From Candidatus Peregrinibacteria bacterium GW2011_GWC2_39_14 (lineage in GTDB: Bacteria; Patescibacteriota; Gracilibacteria; UBA1369; UBA12463), in the NCBI GenBank assembly GCA_000993595.1, contig LBWJ01000011.1, forward strand, positions 146,862 to 210,861: a stretch of DNA of 64,000 nt. The letters are read 5' to 3'. The notes beneath the pieces were generated by a model. It saw only the letters and a program-made list of their open reading frames with translations, had not been told where the DNA came from and made no database searches. Shown piece after piece: positions 24,801 to 33,170 of the stretch. Both the position numbers and the translations under genes were made by a program. Each line of letters begins with the position of its first letter. The first letter of the stretch is position 1.

Positions 24801-27215
24801 CTGTTCAACATTTCTTTCATAAACATATTTACCCGCAGCATCGGTATTAACAGATAAATTATCTATTATTTCTTCCTTTCTTTCATAATTATAAGACTTA
24901 TAAGATCGCTTACTGATAAAATCATAACGCGTACCGGTTTCCACTTTATTGTATGTAACTTTCGTCACCTCTACTTGCAGTTTGGTATTTGGCGCCGGCT
25001 CTTTACCAAAACCGCTATTCCACGAATTAGCTGTTTCAGCTAACGCTAAATCGATCAAATTGGCCTGCCAAACAATCTTAGCTTTTCCTTTTTCCGGATA
25101 AGTGGTTTCGGTTTTAAGATAAACGTCCGGTCCAAAAATACGCAAATCCTTACTAGCATTAATTTCAGCAAGTTCACTGTCTTTTGGATTAACAGAAAAA
25201 CTTTTAAATTTTGGCCAACAATTGCCATATTCTTGATTGCAACTTGTATCTTTTTCCGTGTAATTAAAACTTGCTTCGCCACCTTCATTGGTAGTGACAT
25301 TAATTTTACCTGTTGGAGTGGTGACAACCAAGGCTAAACCCGGCACAGGCGTACCTTCAAAGAAACTGGCTTTGGCCTTAAACTTTATTTCCTCATTTAC
25401 ATAAGCTAAATTCTTATCTGATTCCAAGCTCAACTGATAAGCCGGCTTTGTATATTTTTCTATAGAAATATACTTATTAGCAATGAAAGTATCTCCAATT
25501 TTTACCTCTAAGTTATAGTAATCGGGTCGAATATTATCCAACTTAATTTCGCCTAAAAAGGCTCCCATATCATCCAATGCCACCTCTTGATAAGCAATCT
25601 TTACCGGTTGATAATAATAATCAACATATCCATTTTTATATAAAGCTACACTCACCTTTTCATTTATTTTATTATCCGTTCTGTCTTTTACCATGCCCCA
25701 ATATTTAATCGCATCCGTAGGCTGATAAAGAGGTCGATCGGTATAAACATAACTCCAATAATCATCCGTGCTTTTTTCTCCTTTCTTAAAATTCATTAAT
25801 GCTTGCGCGTTCAAAAACACTTGGTCATCATTTTTAGCTAATTTCAAATAAACGCCTAATTTATCTCGATTATCGCCTGAAACTTCAGGATAAAAATTAT
25901 CCGGAGTTGGCAAAACAACCAATCCTTTTCCGTTTGTCGTATAAGCCTTGTCTTTGCTAACAAAAGACACGTTCACCCCGCTGGCCGGCAAACCGGAAGA
26001 CAAATCATTTGCCCAAACCATCGTATCAGTCTTAGTAATATTTATATAAGCTAATAAATCCGTCACCTGTATATAAACTTGGCTTATTTTATTATTATGC
26101 AAAAAATCCACCACATAAAAACCTTTTTCCAGATTTTGTGGGAATTCGATATATCTAACATTATCCTCGGTCTTAACTTCCGCAGGAAAAGACAAAATTG
26201 GCACTAAGCCATCAGTATTAACTTTATAATCCTGGCGTGACGAAGACCAATAAGGAAATTTATTCATGTCTTTCAAAATCTTTAAAAATTCATCGCCATT
26301 GGAATAACGATAAATTTTGGCCTGAATGTCCCCTTCTGGAATTTTCGAAGAATTAACCTGCACAATTGGTTTTTCTTTTGAAGGAATTTCGTAAAATCTT
26401 TTATGAACATATAAATTCCCGCTATTTGCTTCGTTTTGTGGGCTCAAAGTTTCAAATGCAAAAGTATAATCTTCGGCCAAAACTTCACTTGCCTTATCCA
26501 AAGCCAAACCTTTGCTAACCGTTACGGTATAAACAGTGTTTAGGGCTAGGGCTTCTTTTGGGACAAAAGCAAAAGTTCTACCATGTTTCTCAAAACTACC
26601 ATTAACTTTTGGCGCAATGCTAAAGTGTTTTTGAAAATCAACAAAATTATCATGGCTAAGAGTAACCTCTATGCCTGTATTGATTGGCACGTTCGTTGCC
26701 TTGTCTCTCGGCAAAGAATTAAGCACTTTGAAAGTGTCTTTCACTTGATAAGCCCAAGAATAATCACGTTCTTGCTGAGTATTAACTTCATCCAAATATG
26801 ATGTAACCAAAGAAACCTTTAATAAAGTGCTTGGAGGCAATGGTGTTTTTGGAGTAATCTTCCACTCTTGATCTGAAATTTTTTCCAAATCATAGTCTAC
26901 TTTTGGCTCAAGCAATAAATTCTTTTGTATCAAAGTAGCATCAACCGGTTCTTTACTTTTCAAAATATAGGAAGAATTAGCTTCCACTCCCAAACTGTTT
27001 AAACCGCTTGGTTGAAGGGAAAAATTATCCTTTGCATTGGCCGTGCTGATTATTAATCTGGAAAAGCCTGAAAACAAATCAGAATTCCCATTTTGAAAAA
27101 TAGGCAAAACATAACTGTTCACCAACAAGATAGCTACAATCAATACTGAAATCGCGGCCGGAATCCAGAACTTTGGTTTTCGAACCGTTTCTACGGTAAA
27201 AGGGATTTTAGACAT
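21801..27215 (-). CDS. Alpha-2-macroglobulin family protein with inserted Hint (intein-like) domain
   Basis: 1804 residues, N-terminal membrane anchor (about 14-40), then MG-type beta domains. MG signatures include PLYQPTDAIKYWGMV (about 490) and, after the insert, REFFTDAALFTVVKTDSSGKADVTFKLPDNITSWRVTAQA. Between GAEKGG and EKGGGPREFF lies a Hint domain, C1038 to N1166: block A CFLAGTMINMDDGSKKSIEQIAVGD, a TPQH block and the terminal YNFRVDPQHTYFADGIYVHN. The +1 residue is Glu, not Cys/Ser/Thr, as in bacterial intein-like domains that may cleave rather than splice. The thioester CxEQ motif is not found where expected (sequence reads RPLQGLSWNWGD), so covalent protease trapping is unlikely. 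Probably an extracytoplasmic protease trap processed by its own insert (inference). Confidence 0.9.
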   Translation of the reverse strand: MSKIPFTVETVRKPKFWIPAAISVLIVAILLVNSYVLPIFQNGNSDLFSGFSRLIISTANAKDNFSLQPSGLNSLGVEANSSYILKSKEPVDATLIQKNLLLEPKVDYDLEKISDQEWKITPKTPLPPSTLLKVSLVTSYLDEVNTQQERDYSWAYQVKDTFKVLNSLPRDKATNVPINTGIEVTLSHDNFVDFQKHFSIAPKVNGSFEKHGRTFAFVPKEALALNTVYTVTVSKGLALDKASEVLAEDYTFAFETLSPQNEANSGNLYVHKRFYEIPSKEKPIVQVNSSKIPEGDIQAKIYRYSNGDEFLKILKDMNKFPYWSSSRQDYKVNTDGLVPILSFPAEVKTEDNVRYIEFPQNLEKGFYVVDFLHNNKISQVYIQVTDLLAYINITKTDTMVWANDLSSGLPASGVNVSFVSKDKAYTTNGKGLVVLPTPDNFYPEVSGDNRDKLGVYLKLAKNDDQVFLNAQALMNFKKGEKSTDDYWSYVYTDRPLYQPTDAIKYWGMVKDRTDNKINEKVSVALYKNGYVDYYYQPVKIAYQEVALDDMGAFLGEIKLDNIRPDYYNLEVKIGDTFIANKYISIEKYTKPAYQLSLESDKNLAYVNEEIKFKAKASFFEGTPVPGLALVVTTPTGKINVTTNEGGEASFNYTEKDTSCNQEYGNCWPKFKSFSVNPKDSELAEINASKDLRIFGPDVYLKTETTYPEKGKAKIVWQANLIDLALAETANSWNSGFGKEPAPNTKLQVEVTKVTYNKVETGTRYDFISKRSYKSYNYERKEEIIDNLSVNTDAAGKYVYERNVEQGASYEVKAKFFGSNGFYDLEKGYLYYYDGTIFNRYVNSGNYKYYHLEVGKDGTEKYSVGDNVSVKFLENDSLLPVGENKFLFAQMQNGLQEFGVFNEPIYKFSFEKRDIPNVDVTGVYFNGRSYDVVESGYSSAVVWYDYEQKNLKINLKTDKEKYKPGEEVKMSVGVMDKNNKPIEAEVNLNLVDEAFYSVQDEQVSPIEKIYSRVFSGSLLSLQTHQSINDDFGGAEKGGCFLAGTMINMDDGSKKSIEQIAVGDKIQTFSNPVKRELVSGQVAELYKHTVPFYLIINNKLKVTPQHLIFSAGSFVEAGKLKVGDYLINDANKLVKIESIDRVNEVVEVYNFRVDPQHTYFADGIYVHNEKGGGPREFFTDAALFTVVKTDSSGKADVTFKLPDNITSWRVTAQAINNDLYAGVNTTKIPVSLPVFAEINIGGEYLLADKPIAKVRAYGASLIKGDQVKFNFSFEGLQAAEQLSQAFLSVYFPLPELKLGKQNAVFALKTDKGNDSIKLPVNVIKSRLQSKVAIHEVLTADTKLTLSGQDPVTVVLSDEGQNQLYRPLQGLSWNWGDRIDQIIAKSESRKLLKQYYNEDVVDYAVPGVSYQLSSGGISLLPYSSEELELSARVAQAGTTGFDKESLTQYLFKKLESPSANPEEVSLALYGLAELHEPVLTRLNVWLDTRKDLTVIDKLYLAQALSDLGDKEKSRQIFIEILGQYGENKEGFIILKTSNKPDEVFKATALSSVLAAGLNMPEHVGLWNYLENGQVLWGDNKNSETLFDLEKIGYIRQTLPQLKPSPAEVAYTLFGNKEDVKITGGSVHSFQLYPNQVDQLKFNSIKGNVGLSVVSLKSVSEMNIKRDGTVGIERQYLVNGKETTNFKEGDVVEVVLKTKFNAKPLDPQVNEFQVTDILPSGLIPMVKSGSRMSSNALKGKCYLYPYQISGQEVKFMVYRNWAYCSNDLHYFAQVKTVGEYLAEPALIQSYIFPEVVNYSDPKTINIAK

Positions 27216-27251
27216 AGTTTTGTATTAAAAAATAATAAGTTGATTAAGTTA

Positions 27252-27277
27252 GTTAAACGATTAAATATTTGTTTAAC
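27252..27277. promoter_or_regulatory. GTTAAAC/GTTTAAC dyad upstream of the A2M gene
   Basis: GTTAAAC (27252-27258) and GTTTAAC (27271-27277) form a perfect inverted repeat with a 12-nt spacer, 37 bp upstream of the A2M start. Position and symmetry fit an operator; the regulator is unknown. Elsewhere in the 27216-27465 gap I see only a TATAAT near 27405-27410 that may serve the gene at 27466. Confidence 0.45.
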
Positions 27278-27465
27278 CGTCTAAGTAATACGCCTTATAA
27301 AAAAGCATGTCAATAACAAATATAAGGCAACCCGGACATGTTAACAATGAAATTACAACATTTTAGCCCATCCACCCCGTTCTTATTCTCCACTATTTCA
27401 GTTATAATAGTAATAGTTGCAGGAAACCAAAAAATTAAATTCATATTTCTATAACCCAATCATAT

Positions 27466-27795
27466 ATGACAAAAAATCCTTTTTATAATGCAGGAACAGC
27501 ACTTTTATACATCATTCTTGTAGTTACAGGAATAAGCATTGGAGGAAAATTGGCAGGCAACTCGGAGGGAAATTATTTGATACCTATTGGAATGCTCTCA
27601 TTGTTCGTACTTTCAGCCGCAATAATGGCATATATTTTCTTATACCAGCCAATCATCATGCTTTTGGAAGGCAAACGCAAAGAAGCAATTCGCTTATTTA
27701 TAAGCACAATCGCCGTATTCGCGGGTATCACATTTATCGTATTTCTAATAGCGCTGATAGCTCTCAAGTTAAATATACAAATCCTGGCTTTCTAA
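27466..27795 (+). CDS. Small integral membrane protein
   Basis: 109 residues, three hydrophobic helices (about 9-30, 43-68 and 77-107) with a short charged cytoplasmic loop LLEGKRKEAIR. No family recognised. A TATAAT about 55 bp upstream may drive it. It overlaps the 3' end of the convergent radical SAM gene by 4 bp. Confidence 0.6.
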   Translation: MTKNPFYNAGTALLYIILVVTGISIGGKLAGNSEGNYLIPIGMLSLFVLSAAIMAYIFLYQPIIMLLEGKRKEAIRLFISTIAVFAGITFIVFLIALIALKLNIQILAF

Positions 27796-29096
27796 ACCAC
27801 CTTCTTCACCTTTGTGATCAAACCATTGTCATCATAACCAACCTTAAACGATCCGTTTTTCGCTTTTAACGTAACCTCCAATTTTCTAAATTCATCAGGC
27901 AAATCCGGAATACGAATATTGAAAGCGGTTTCGTGATCAACGGGCTTTGGAAATTCAAAACGCGCCTTTCCTGCAACAGAATAAGGCATGTAGTCTTGCA
28001 AATAATCACCTTTCTTCGGATTAATATCGCGAATCTCTATTATCGGCATAATAATATGTCCCTGTGGAAAGTGCTCAGACACACTCAAAAGTCTGGCAGA
28101 ATTATAAAGACCTCTAGGTGTTAAAAACACACCATTTTCACCATCACATTTATTTAAGCCGGGCTTTTCAAAAGTTATTCCCATATTAGGAGTATGCCCT
28201 TCATAAGGCTTTGCAAACAAATCATCAACAAGCAAATCGCCAAAACCCTCATAAAACCCTCTAAGCCCAGGCTCAAGAAAATTTAATAAAGAAAGTCTAT
28301 CATCGTGCTCGCCTGCAACCTTAAAGACGCCACTGCCCTTCTTAAATACCCCACCGGTCCTCAAGGCAATCGCATCTAGTAAACCAGTAATTTCCGCTTC
28401 ATCAAGAATATGATAAATACTTATTCTCACATCTTCCGCAACTTGCGATAATCTACTCAACCATTCCAAGCTCTCTTCATCATTTGAAACTTTTGTCGTC
28501 ACATGCGGATCATATCCACAAGTCTCTCTTACAAACTTATGAAGCTCGGGATATTTAAGATAATCTTTAGGATCGGAAGCATGATAAAAAACAGGCCTCG
28601 TCCTGCCAAAAATACTCTTAAATTTCAAAATCAAATTTTTAATTTTATCAAAATCCACATCATCCCTAACGCGCGGCACAGCATCAAACATGCATCTGGG
28701 ACAAGCTCCGGAACATCCAACTGATAATTGAAATGCAAAAACCTCGTTAAAAATCATCTCCAATTCAGCATCAGAAAACCTCTTATCCAAAGATAATGGC
28801 AACTCTCCATCGGGAATAGCAGACGAAGCCGTTTCAGAAACCATATCAAGCTTTGCCCTATTCTCTTCTCCTTTAATCCACTTTTGATAATAGCTAAATA
28901 AAGGAATATAAAACAAAACAGACAATTCGTGCCCGACTTTTTCCAAAAATAACTCCAAACCACCGTTTGAAACGAGAATGCCAAAAAAATTAGCCAACTC
29001 ACGCGGCGACATTTTAATTACCAATGATATATCTTTTGGATTATTCAAAAGCTCATCAAAACATTGTTCACCGCTATCTACAGGTCTCGCCAACAT
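27792..29096 (-). CDS. Radical SAM domain protein of unknown specificity
   Basis: 434 residues. The radical SAM cluster motif CxxxCxxC is at C128-C132-C135 (VGCSGACPRCMF), followed by a TIM-barrel-like order including RPVFYHASDPKDYLKYP and DVRISIYHIL. The N-terminal 100 residues and the C-terminal 150 residues match nothing I recognise; there are no additional Cys clusters of the SPASM type, only an isolated KCDGENG. It probably generates a 5'-deoxyadenosyl radical; substrate unknown. It is divergent from the TauE/SafE gene, with about 105 bp between them. Confidence 0.82.
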   Translation of the reverse strand: MLARPVDSGEQCFDELLNNPKDISLVIKMSPRELANFFGILVSNGGLELFLEKVGHELSVLFYIPLFSYYQKWIKGEENRAKLDMVSETASSAIPDGELPLSLDKRFSDAELEMIFNEVFAFQLSVGCSGACPRCMFDAVPRVRDDVDFDKIKNLILKFKSIFGRTRPVFYHASDPKDYLKYPELHKFVRETCGYDPHVTTKVSNDEESLEWLSRLSQVAEDVRISIYHILDEAEITGLLDAIALRTGGVFKKGSGVFKVAGEHDDRLSLLNFLEPGLRGFYEGFGDLLVDDLFAKPYEGHTPNMGITFEKPGLNKCDGENGVFLTPRGLYNSARLLSVSEHFPQGHIIMPIIEIRDINPKKGDYLQDYMPYSVAGKARFEFPKPVDHETAFNIRIPDLPDEFRKLEVTLKAKNGSFKVGYDDNGLITKVKKVV

Positions 29097-29201
29097 ATTA
29101 ATACAATAAACGAATAGCTTTTATTATCGCATATCGCCATAATTAGTCAATGCCATGCTGTTTTAGCTCATGATACAATCTATTCCGTATCAAAAACCTT
29201 A

Positions 29202-29948
29202 ATGACAATCCCTCTAATAATCTTCATTTCATCAACCTTCGCCACATTTGTCGGCATAATGTCCGGCGGTGGCAGTTCGGTTATAACGCTACCGATATTC
29301 CTTTCATTGGGCATCAACCTTCCGCTTGCGGTCGCAATTCACAAAATCGCAGGATTTTTCTGCACACCGGTTTCCTCATACAACTACCTCAAAAATCGCA
29401 AAATACAATGGAAATTTCTACTTTTATTCGCGTTTATCGGATTAATTGGCACATATTTTGGAGTTCAATTTACGATCCATTTGGATCAAAAAATTCTCCA
29501 ACCAATAATCGGAGCATTAATTTTAATTCTGATTTCATACGTATACATCAAAAAAGATCTCGGATTAAAAGAAAAAACTGTTAAATCAAAATTCAAAAGA
29601 GCACTCGCCTACCCTGTCGCACTAATCATGGGATTTTACGAAGGAATAATAGGATCCGGCAATGGCGTCATTTTCTCAGCACTAACAATAAAAACACGCG
29701 GTTTTGATTTTATAGATGCGCTCGGACATTATTATGCCATCGCATTTTTCTGGGTCAGTTTTGCTGCAATTTTATACATCCAAAAAGGATTTTTCGACTT
29801 AAATATGGCCATCGCATGCGCTCTCGGCTCAACTCTCGGAAGCTACATGGGCTCCAAATACGGCAGATATAAAGGCAATAAATTCATAAAATCCGCATTC
29901 ATTATAATCGGCGCAATCCTCGGAATAAAAATGATTGCGGGAATTTAA
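29202..29948 (+). CDS. TauE/SafE family sulfite/anion exporter-like permease
   Basis: 248 residues, about 8 membrane helices. The N-terminal repeat contains IMSGGGSSVITLPIFLSLGINLPLAVAIHKIAGF and the second repeat GFYEGIIGSGNGVIFSALTIKTRGFDFIDALG, the twin TauE/SafE signatures. Members export sulfite, sulfoacetate or similar anions, often untested. A decayed duplicate of its 3' end lies at 30570-30610. It overlaps the convergent gene at 29945 by 4 bp. Confidence 0.9.
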   Translation: MTIPLIIFISSTFATFVGIMSGGGSSVITLPIFLSLGINLPLAVAIHKIAGFFCTPVSSYNYLKNRKIQWKFLLLFAFIGLIGTYFGVQFTIHLDQKILQPIIGALILILISYVYIKKDLGLKEKTVKSKFKRALAYPVALIMGFYEGIIGSGNGVIFSALTIKTRGFDFIDALGHYYAIAFFWVSFAAILYIQKGFFDLNMAIACALGSTLGSYMGSKYGRYKGNKFIKSAFIIIGAILGIKMIAGI

Positions 29949-30493
29949 TCACGTCCCAACGCCAAAGTCGAAAATGGCGGCAAAGGCCTAGTTTTAGATT
30001 TTTCTTTGTCAAACATACCTTCAATAACCTCACCAAGGCTAACAGTAAAATGATCATAAAAAGGCACTCCGCCGGGTTGATGAACTTGAGGAGATCTAAG
30101 TATATCAGCAAGATCACCAACAACAGGCTTTGGCGCATATATAGCAACTTTTTTCACTCTACCTCTAAATTCTCTTAAAAGCGCAAGTCCGGGATATTGA
30201 TGCAAATGCTCCATATCCCAACCTCCCTGAGGCGCAAGAGGATTCACAAGCAATCCATCAGCAGAATCACCAAGCTTAACAATTCTTTTAACCGCATCAG
30301 CACAAGTGGCCGCTTTGTGTAAAATCACACCATCGATGCATGATCTACCGGGCAAAACACAACTCTCCAACCAAACAACATTTATCAAAGATGCACAAGA
30401 ATCAGTACCGGCATCAACACGAACACACAGCTCGCCACCGTTCCGCCCCACAAGCGCATCAACGGCTCTATCAAATAATGACAATAAATTCAT
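29945..30493 (-). CDS. Hypothetical protein
   Basis: 182 residues, soluble, alpha/beta-looking. Segments CVRVDAGTDSCASLINVVWLESCVLPGRSCIDGV and VKKVAIYAPKPVVGDLADIL look like alternating strands and helices, and there are five Cys near the N-terminus. No catalytic motif is recognised. It is convergent with TauE/SafE. Codon usage looks native. Confidence 0.55.
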   Translation of the reverse strand: MNLLSLFDRAVDALVGRNGGELCVRVDAGTDSCASLINVVWLESCVLPGRSCIDGVILHKAATCADAVKRIVKLGDSADGLLVNPLAPQGGWDMEHLHQYPGLALLREFRGRVKKVAIYAPKPVVGDLADILRSPQVHQPGGVPFYDHFTVSLGEVIEGMFDKEKSKTRPLPPFSTLALGRD

Positions 30494-30569
30494 ATATAGT
30501 TATTACAAATTTCACCTAAAATATAAACTAAATAGCTTTATAGGTCAACTCAACCGATAATTATTTCGA

Positions 30570-30610
30570 GGATGGCTTTTTCGATTTAAAAATGATTGCG
30601 GGAATTTAAT
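30570..30610 (+). pseudogene. Short remnant duplicate of the TauE/SafE gene 3' end
   Basis: The frame reads EDGFFDLKMIAGI then TAA. Its last 24 bp repeat the end of the TauE/SafE gene (29925-29948 region), and GFFDL matches an internal TauE segment (KGFFDLNM) about 50 codons earlier in the intact gene. It looks like a deletion-shortened leftover of a tandem duplicate. The rest of the 30494-30660 gap shows no gene. Confidence 0.55.
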
Positions 30611-30660
30611 GTGGTAAAATGATTAAGTAAAATTATTTACCCTCATAACAACAAAACAAA

Positions 30661-30732
30661 TGGGCAAAGGCGAAAACAGAGACGCAAAAAACAAGAAAAA
30701 AAAGAAAGCAAAGAAAGATAAGAAGAAATAGA
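30661..30732 (+). CDS. Very short Lys-rich protein
   Basis: 23 residues: MGKGENRDAKNKKKKKAKK then DKKK. It starts with ATG, lies within a promoter-like/terminator-bounded stretch (possible TATA-like sequence upstream near 30615, terminator at 30755), and is too basic to be anything but a nucleic-acid-associated peptide if made. It could also be low-complexity leader DNA. Confidence 0.35.
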
Positions 30733-30754
30733 TAGCGTCCAACAAAGCAAACAA

Positions 30755-30783
30755 AAAAGTCCCTGCTCATCGCAAGGACTTTT
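30755..30783. terminator. Intrinsic terminator
   Basis: Stem AAAAGTCC/GGACTTTT with a 13-nt loop, ending in T4 on the plus strand and preceded by A6 (T6 on the minus strand). It can end the short Lys-rich ORF transcript and also the minus-strand gene at 30808. Confidence 0.7.
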
Positions 30784-30807
30784 AAATTTATAATATTGAA
30801 AAATATT

Positions 30808-31515
30808 TTAATATACAGTCAATATCTTACTGGAAACAACCGGCTTGTCATTCAAATATCCGACCAGGATAAATGAGTACCAGTTAGTTTTATAATCATG
30901 AAAAGCGCTTTTCGTAAAAGGATATTCTTTAACTCGTGTCATATCTTTAAACATCTCCAGCACTCCCAAACCACTATAATTACCTTGAACAGCAAACAAC
31001 TTATATTTATATTTTGAATCCAACTTCGAATCCTTATAAACAGCGACTTTAATCTTGCTTATGACGACTCCATCCTTATAATAAGCGATTTCTTCATTTT
31101 TATCGGTTAAAAAAACCGAATCCAAAGAAACTGAAGGAGCGATCCCTAGCAAAGATGGCCCAAGTTGTGAAGACCTTATTGCTTCAAGCTTTTTTGACAT
31201 TGTGTCATATTGGCCTTGAGCATAATCCTGTATTTTACAAACAACAACTTCCTTCACTCCTTTTTTTACCTCTTTTTCCTTCAATACATTGTACGTAGAA
31301 ACGAGATATTCTAATTTATAGAAATCTTGAGTCTTAGCAGTAGACTCTTTAACAAACTCAACCTGCACCGAAAGCAAATTTTTGCTTACTTTTGTACAGT
31401 CCACTCCGTTAATGATGTTTCCCTTCAGCATATTTCCAGCTGAGGAAAACGCAAAAACAGAGGCTCCGACGAGGACCACTGCGGCAACTAAGCCGATTAC
31501 GAATTTTTTCTTCAT
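30808..31515 (-). CDS. Secreted or membrane-anchored hypothetical protein
   Basis: 235 residues with a signal peptide or anchor (MKKKFVIGLVAAVVLVGASVFAFSSA), then a mostly polar mature domain. There is a Cys pair (GVDC about residue 40, VVCKIQ about 98) that could form a disulfide, and a coiled-coil-like stretch YDTMSKKLEAIRSS. No family recognised. It is transcribed alone. Confidence 0.7.
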   Translation of the reverse strand: MKKKFVIGLVAAVVLVGASVFAFSSAGNMLKGNIINGVDCTKVSKNLLSVQVEFVKESTAKTQDFYKLEYLVSTYNVLKEKEVKKGVKEVVVCKIQDYAQGQYDTMSKKLEAIRSSQLGPSLLGIAPSVSLDSVFLTDKNEEIAYYKDGVVISKIKVAVYKDSKLDSKYKYKLFAVQGNYSGLGVLEMFKDMTRVKEYPFTKSAFHDYKTNWYSFILVGYLNDKPVVSSKILTVY

Positions 31516-31594
31516 TTTTGTTTTTGTTATATATTAATTAAATTATACCATAATTATACACCATTTTAATAAATATGTCAAATCGCAGAATAGA

Positions 31595-33007
31595 TTAGCT
31601 CGGCCTGGTTTCAGCCGTAACCCATTCAACAAGTTTTTTATTATCCTTACCCCACTCACCCTCCCACTTTTCAAGCAAATATCTTGCGGGCGATTTTTCC
31701 TTAATAAAAATAAACTCTTTTAATGGCTCAAGGTAAACGCTTTCATCCTCGCCTTTCTCGTTTAAATTCTTAAACAATTTTAAATTTTCACTGGCAATAT
31801 TAATCAGTTCTTTAGCATAATATAAAACCGGCTTACCTCTAAAATTCGCGCGTAAATTCTCTTTCAAAACATTATTTCTTAATTTCATAAGCTCGTCATA
31901 TCCAAAATCTCCAACCATATTTTCAACTGCAATCAAAGACTTTTTGCTATATAAAAGTCCTTTTATTAACACTGAAGCCGACATTAAAAGAAATTGCGGA
32001 ACTGAATCGATCGATCTAAATTCTATATATTTTCTCAATCTAACCTCGCTCCATATTGACTTTAAATGAAGATTAAAATCGCGAATACTCGGCACAATAC
32101 CGGTTTTTGTCTGATTTTTTATAAATTCTCTAAAAGTTGTTTTAGGATAAATCGGCTTGCCATCTCTCATTAAATAAAAGATTGGCAAATCAACACAATA
32201 ATCGACCCACTTTTTAAAAGAAAAATCCTTGCTCAAAAACGCTTTCTGAAGCGGAATCCTGTCTTTATCCATTTCCTGATTAACATAAAGCCTATGATCA
32301 AGATGCTTTGCCCTTTTCCCATTTTCAAAAGGACTACAAGCAAACATCGCAGCAAGTATTGAACTTATTCGCCAAAGGATCTGTGTTTTCCTTATAGCAT
32401 CTTCTTCGGAAGTATAATCAATGTTTATATGAAGGCCATTCGCCAATTTCATCCATTTTTGCTTCTCAACACGACTCTTATAAATTTTATCAATAATCTT
32501 AGCTCTAATTCTTGGAGCATAAGAGATCTCCTTCACGGTACTAAAAGGCTGATATCCAATACCAAGAAAAACTATCCCAAAAATCTTTGATATTTCTGAA
32601 ACCTCATGATTATAAAATAAGAATTCCCTAGCCAAATCATGCAAATCTAATCTTGGTTTACTGGCAAGCTCAAGCCTGCCATCGTTTTCAATCCCAATCC
32701 TCGTCCCGCATCTTAACAATTCATATATATTGCCTTTTTCTTCATAAACAATTTCCCAGCCAAGCTCGTGATTAAGCTTTTTAAGCACGTCCAAATAACC
32801 GCCTCTGCCGTTTACTCCAAAATATTGCACAGGCTTTAAATCATCTTTATAAACGCCGGACCTTTCGCACTCAACACCTATCGCCATTTCCTTGTGTCCG
32901 GAACAACTATTCTTAAAATATTGCACAATCGTATCAACACTTTTTATCTCAATCTCATCCTCGCTATACAGGATGTCCCACGGTAAAAATTTTAATTGCA
33001 ATGACAT
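31595..33007 (-). CDS. Glutamate-cysteine ligase-like protein (GCS2 family)
   Basis: About 470 residues. Motifs of the GCS2/carboxylate-amine ligase fold are present: AIGVECERSGV near the N-terminus, GRLELASKPRLDLHDL, FLGIGYQPFST, HINIDYTSEEDAIRKTQILWRISSILAAMFACSPFENGK and KYIEFRSIDSVP. In plants and proteobacteria such enzymes make gamma-glutamylcysteine from Glu, Cys and ATP. No glutathione synthetase is in the window, so the end product could be gamma-Glu-Cys or another peptide. I chose the ATG at 33007 (MSLQLKFLPW); upstream Mets at 33016 and 33049 are less likely. Confidence 0.85.
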   Translation of the reverse strand: MSLQLKFLPWDILYSEDEIEIKSVDTIVQYFKNSCSGHKEMAIGVECERSGVYKDDLKPVQYFGVNGRGGYLDVLKKLNHELGWEIVYEEKGNIYELLRCGTRIGIENDGRLELASKPRLDLHDLAREFLFYNHEVSEISKIFGIVFLGIGYQPFSTVKEISYAPRIRAKIIDKIYKSRVEKQKWMKLANGLHINIDYTSEEDAIRKTQILWRISSILAAMFACSPFENGKRAKHLDHRLYVNQEMDKDRIPLQKAFLSKDFSFKKWVDYCVDLPIFYLMRDGKPIYPKTTFREFIKNQTKTGIVPSIRDFNLHLKSIWSEVRLRKYIEFRSIDSVPQFLLMSASVLIKGLLYSKKSLIAVENMVGDFGYDELMKLRNNVLKENLRANFRGKPVLYYAKELINIASENLKLFKNLNEKGEDESVYLEPLKEFIFIKEKSPARYLLEKWEGEWGKDNKKLVEWVTAETRPS

Positions 33008-33121
33008 ATCCAACATAATATAGAATTTATCAACACTTAGCAAGCACATGCCTCATTTCGCTTATTCATTAAAACAAAAATGTCAAGGCTTTAATATAAA
33101 CAAATAAAAACCGGTGTATTT

Positions 33122-33158
33122 AAAAACCACCACCCTTTAACAGGCAGTGGTTTTTTAT
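33122..33158 (-). terminator. Intrinsic terminator of the cold-shock-like gene
   Basis: Stem AAAAACCAC/GTGGTTTTT with a 16-nt loop, located 13 bp after the stop of the minus-strand gene at 33171. A T run follows the stem on either strand, so it may act in both directions. Confidence 0.75.
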
Positions 33159-33170
33159 TTTCACCACTAA

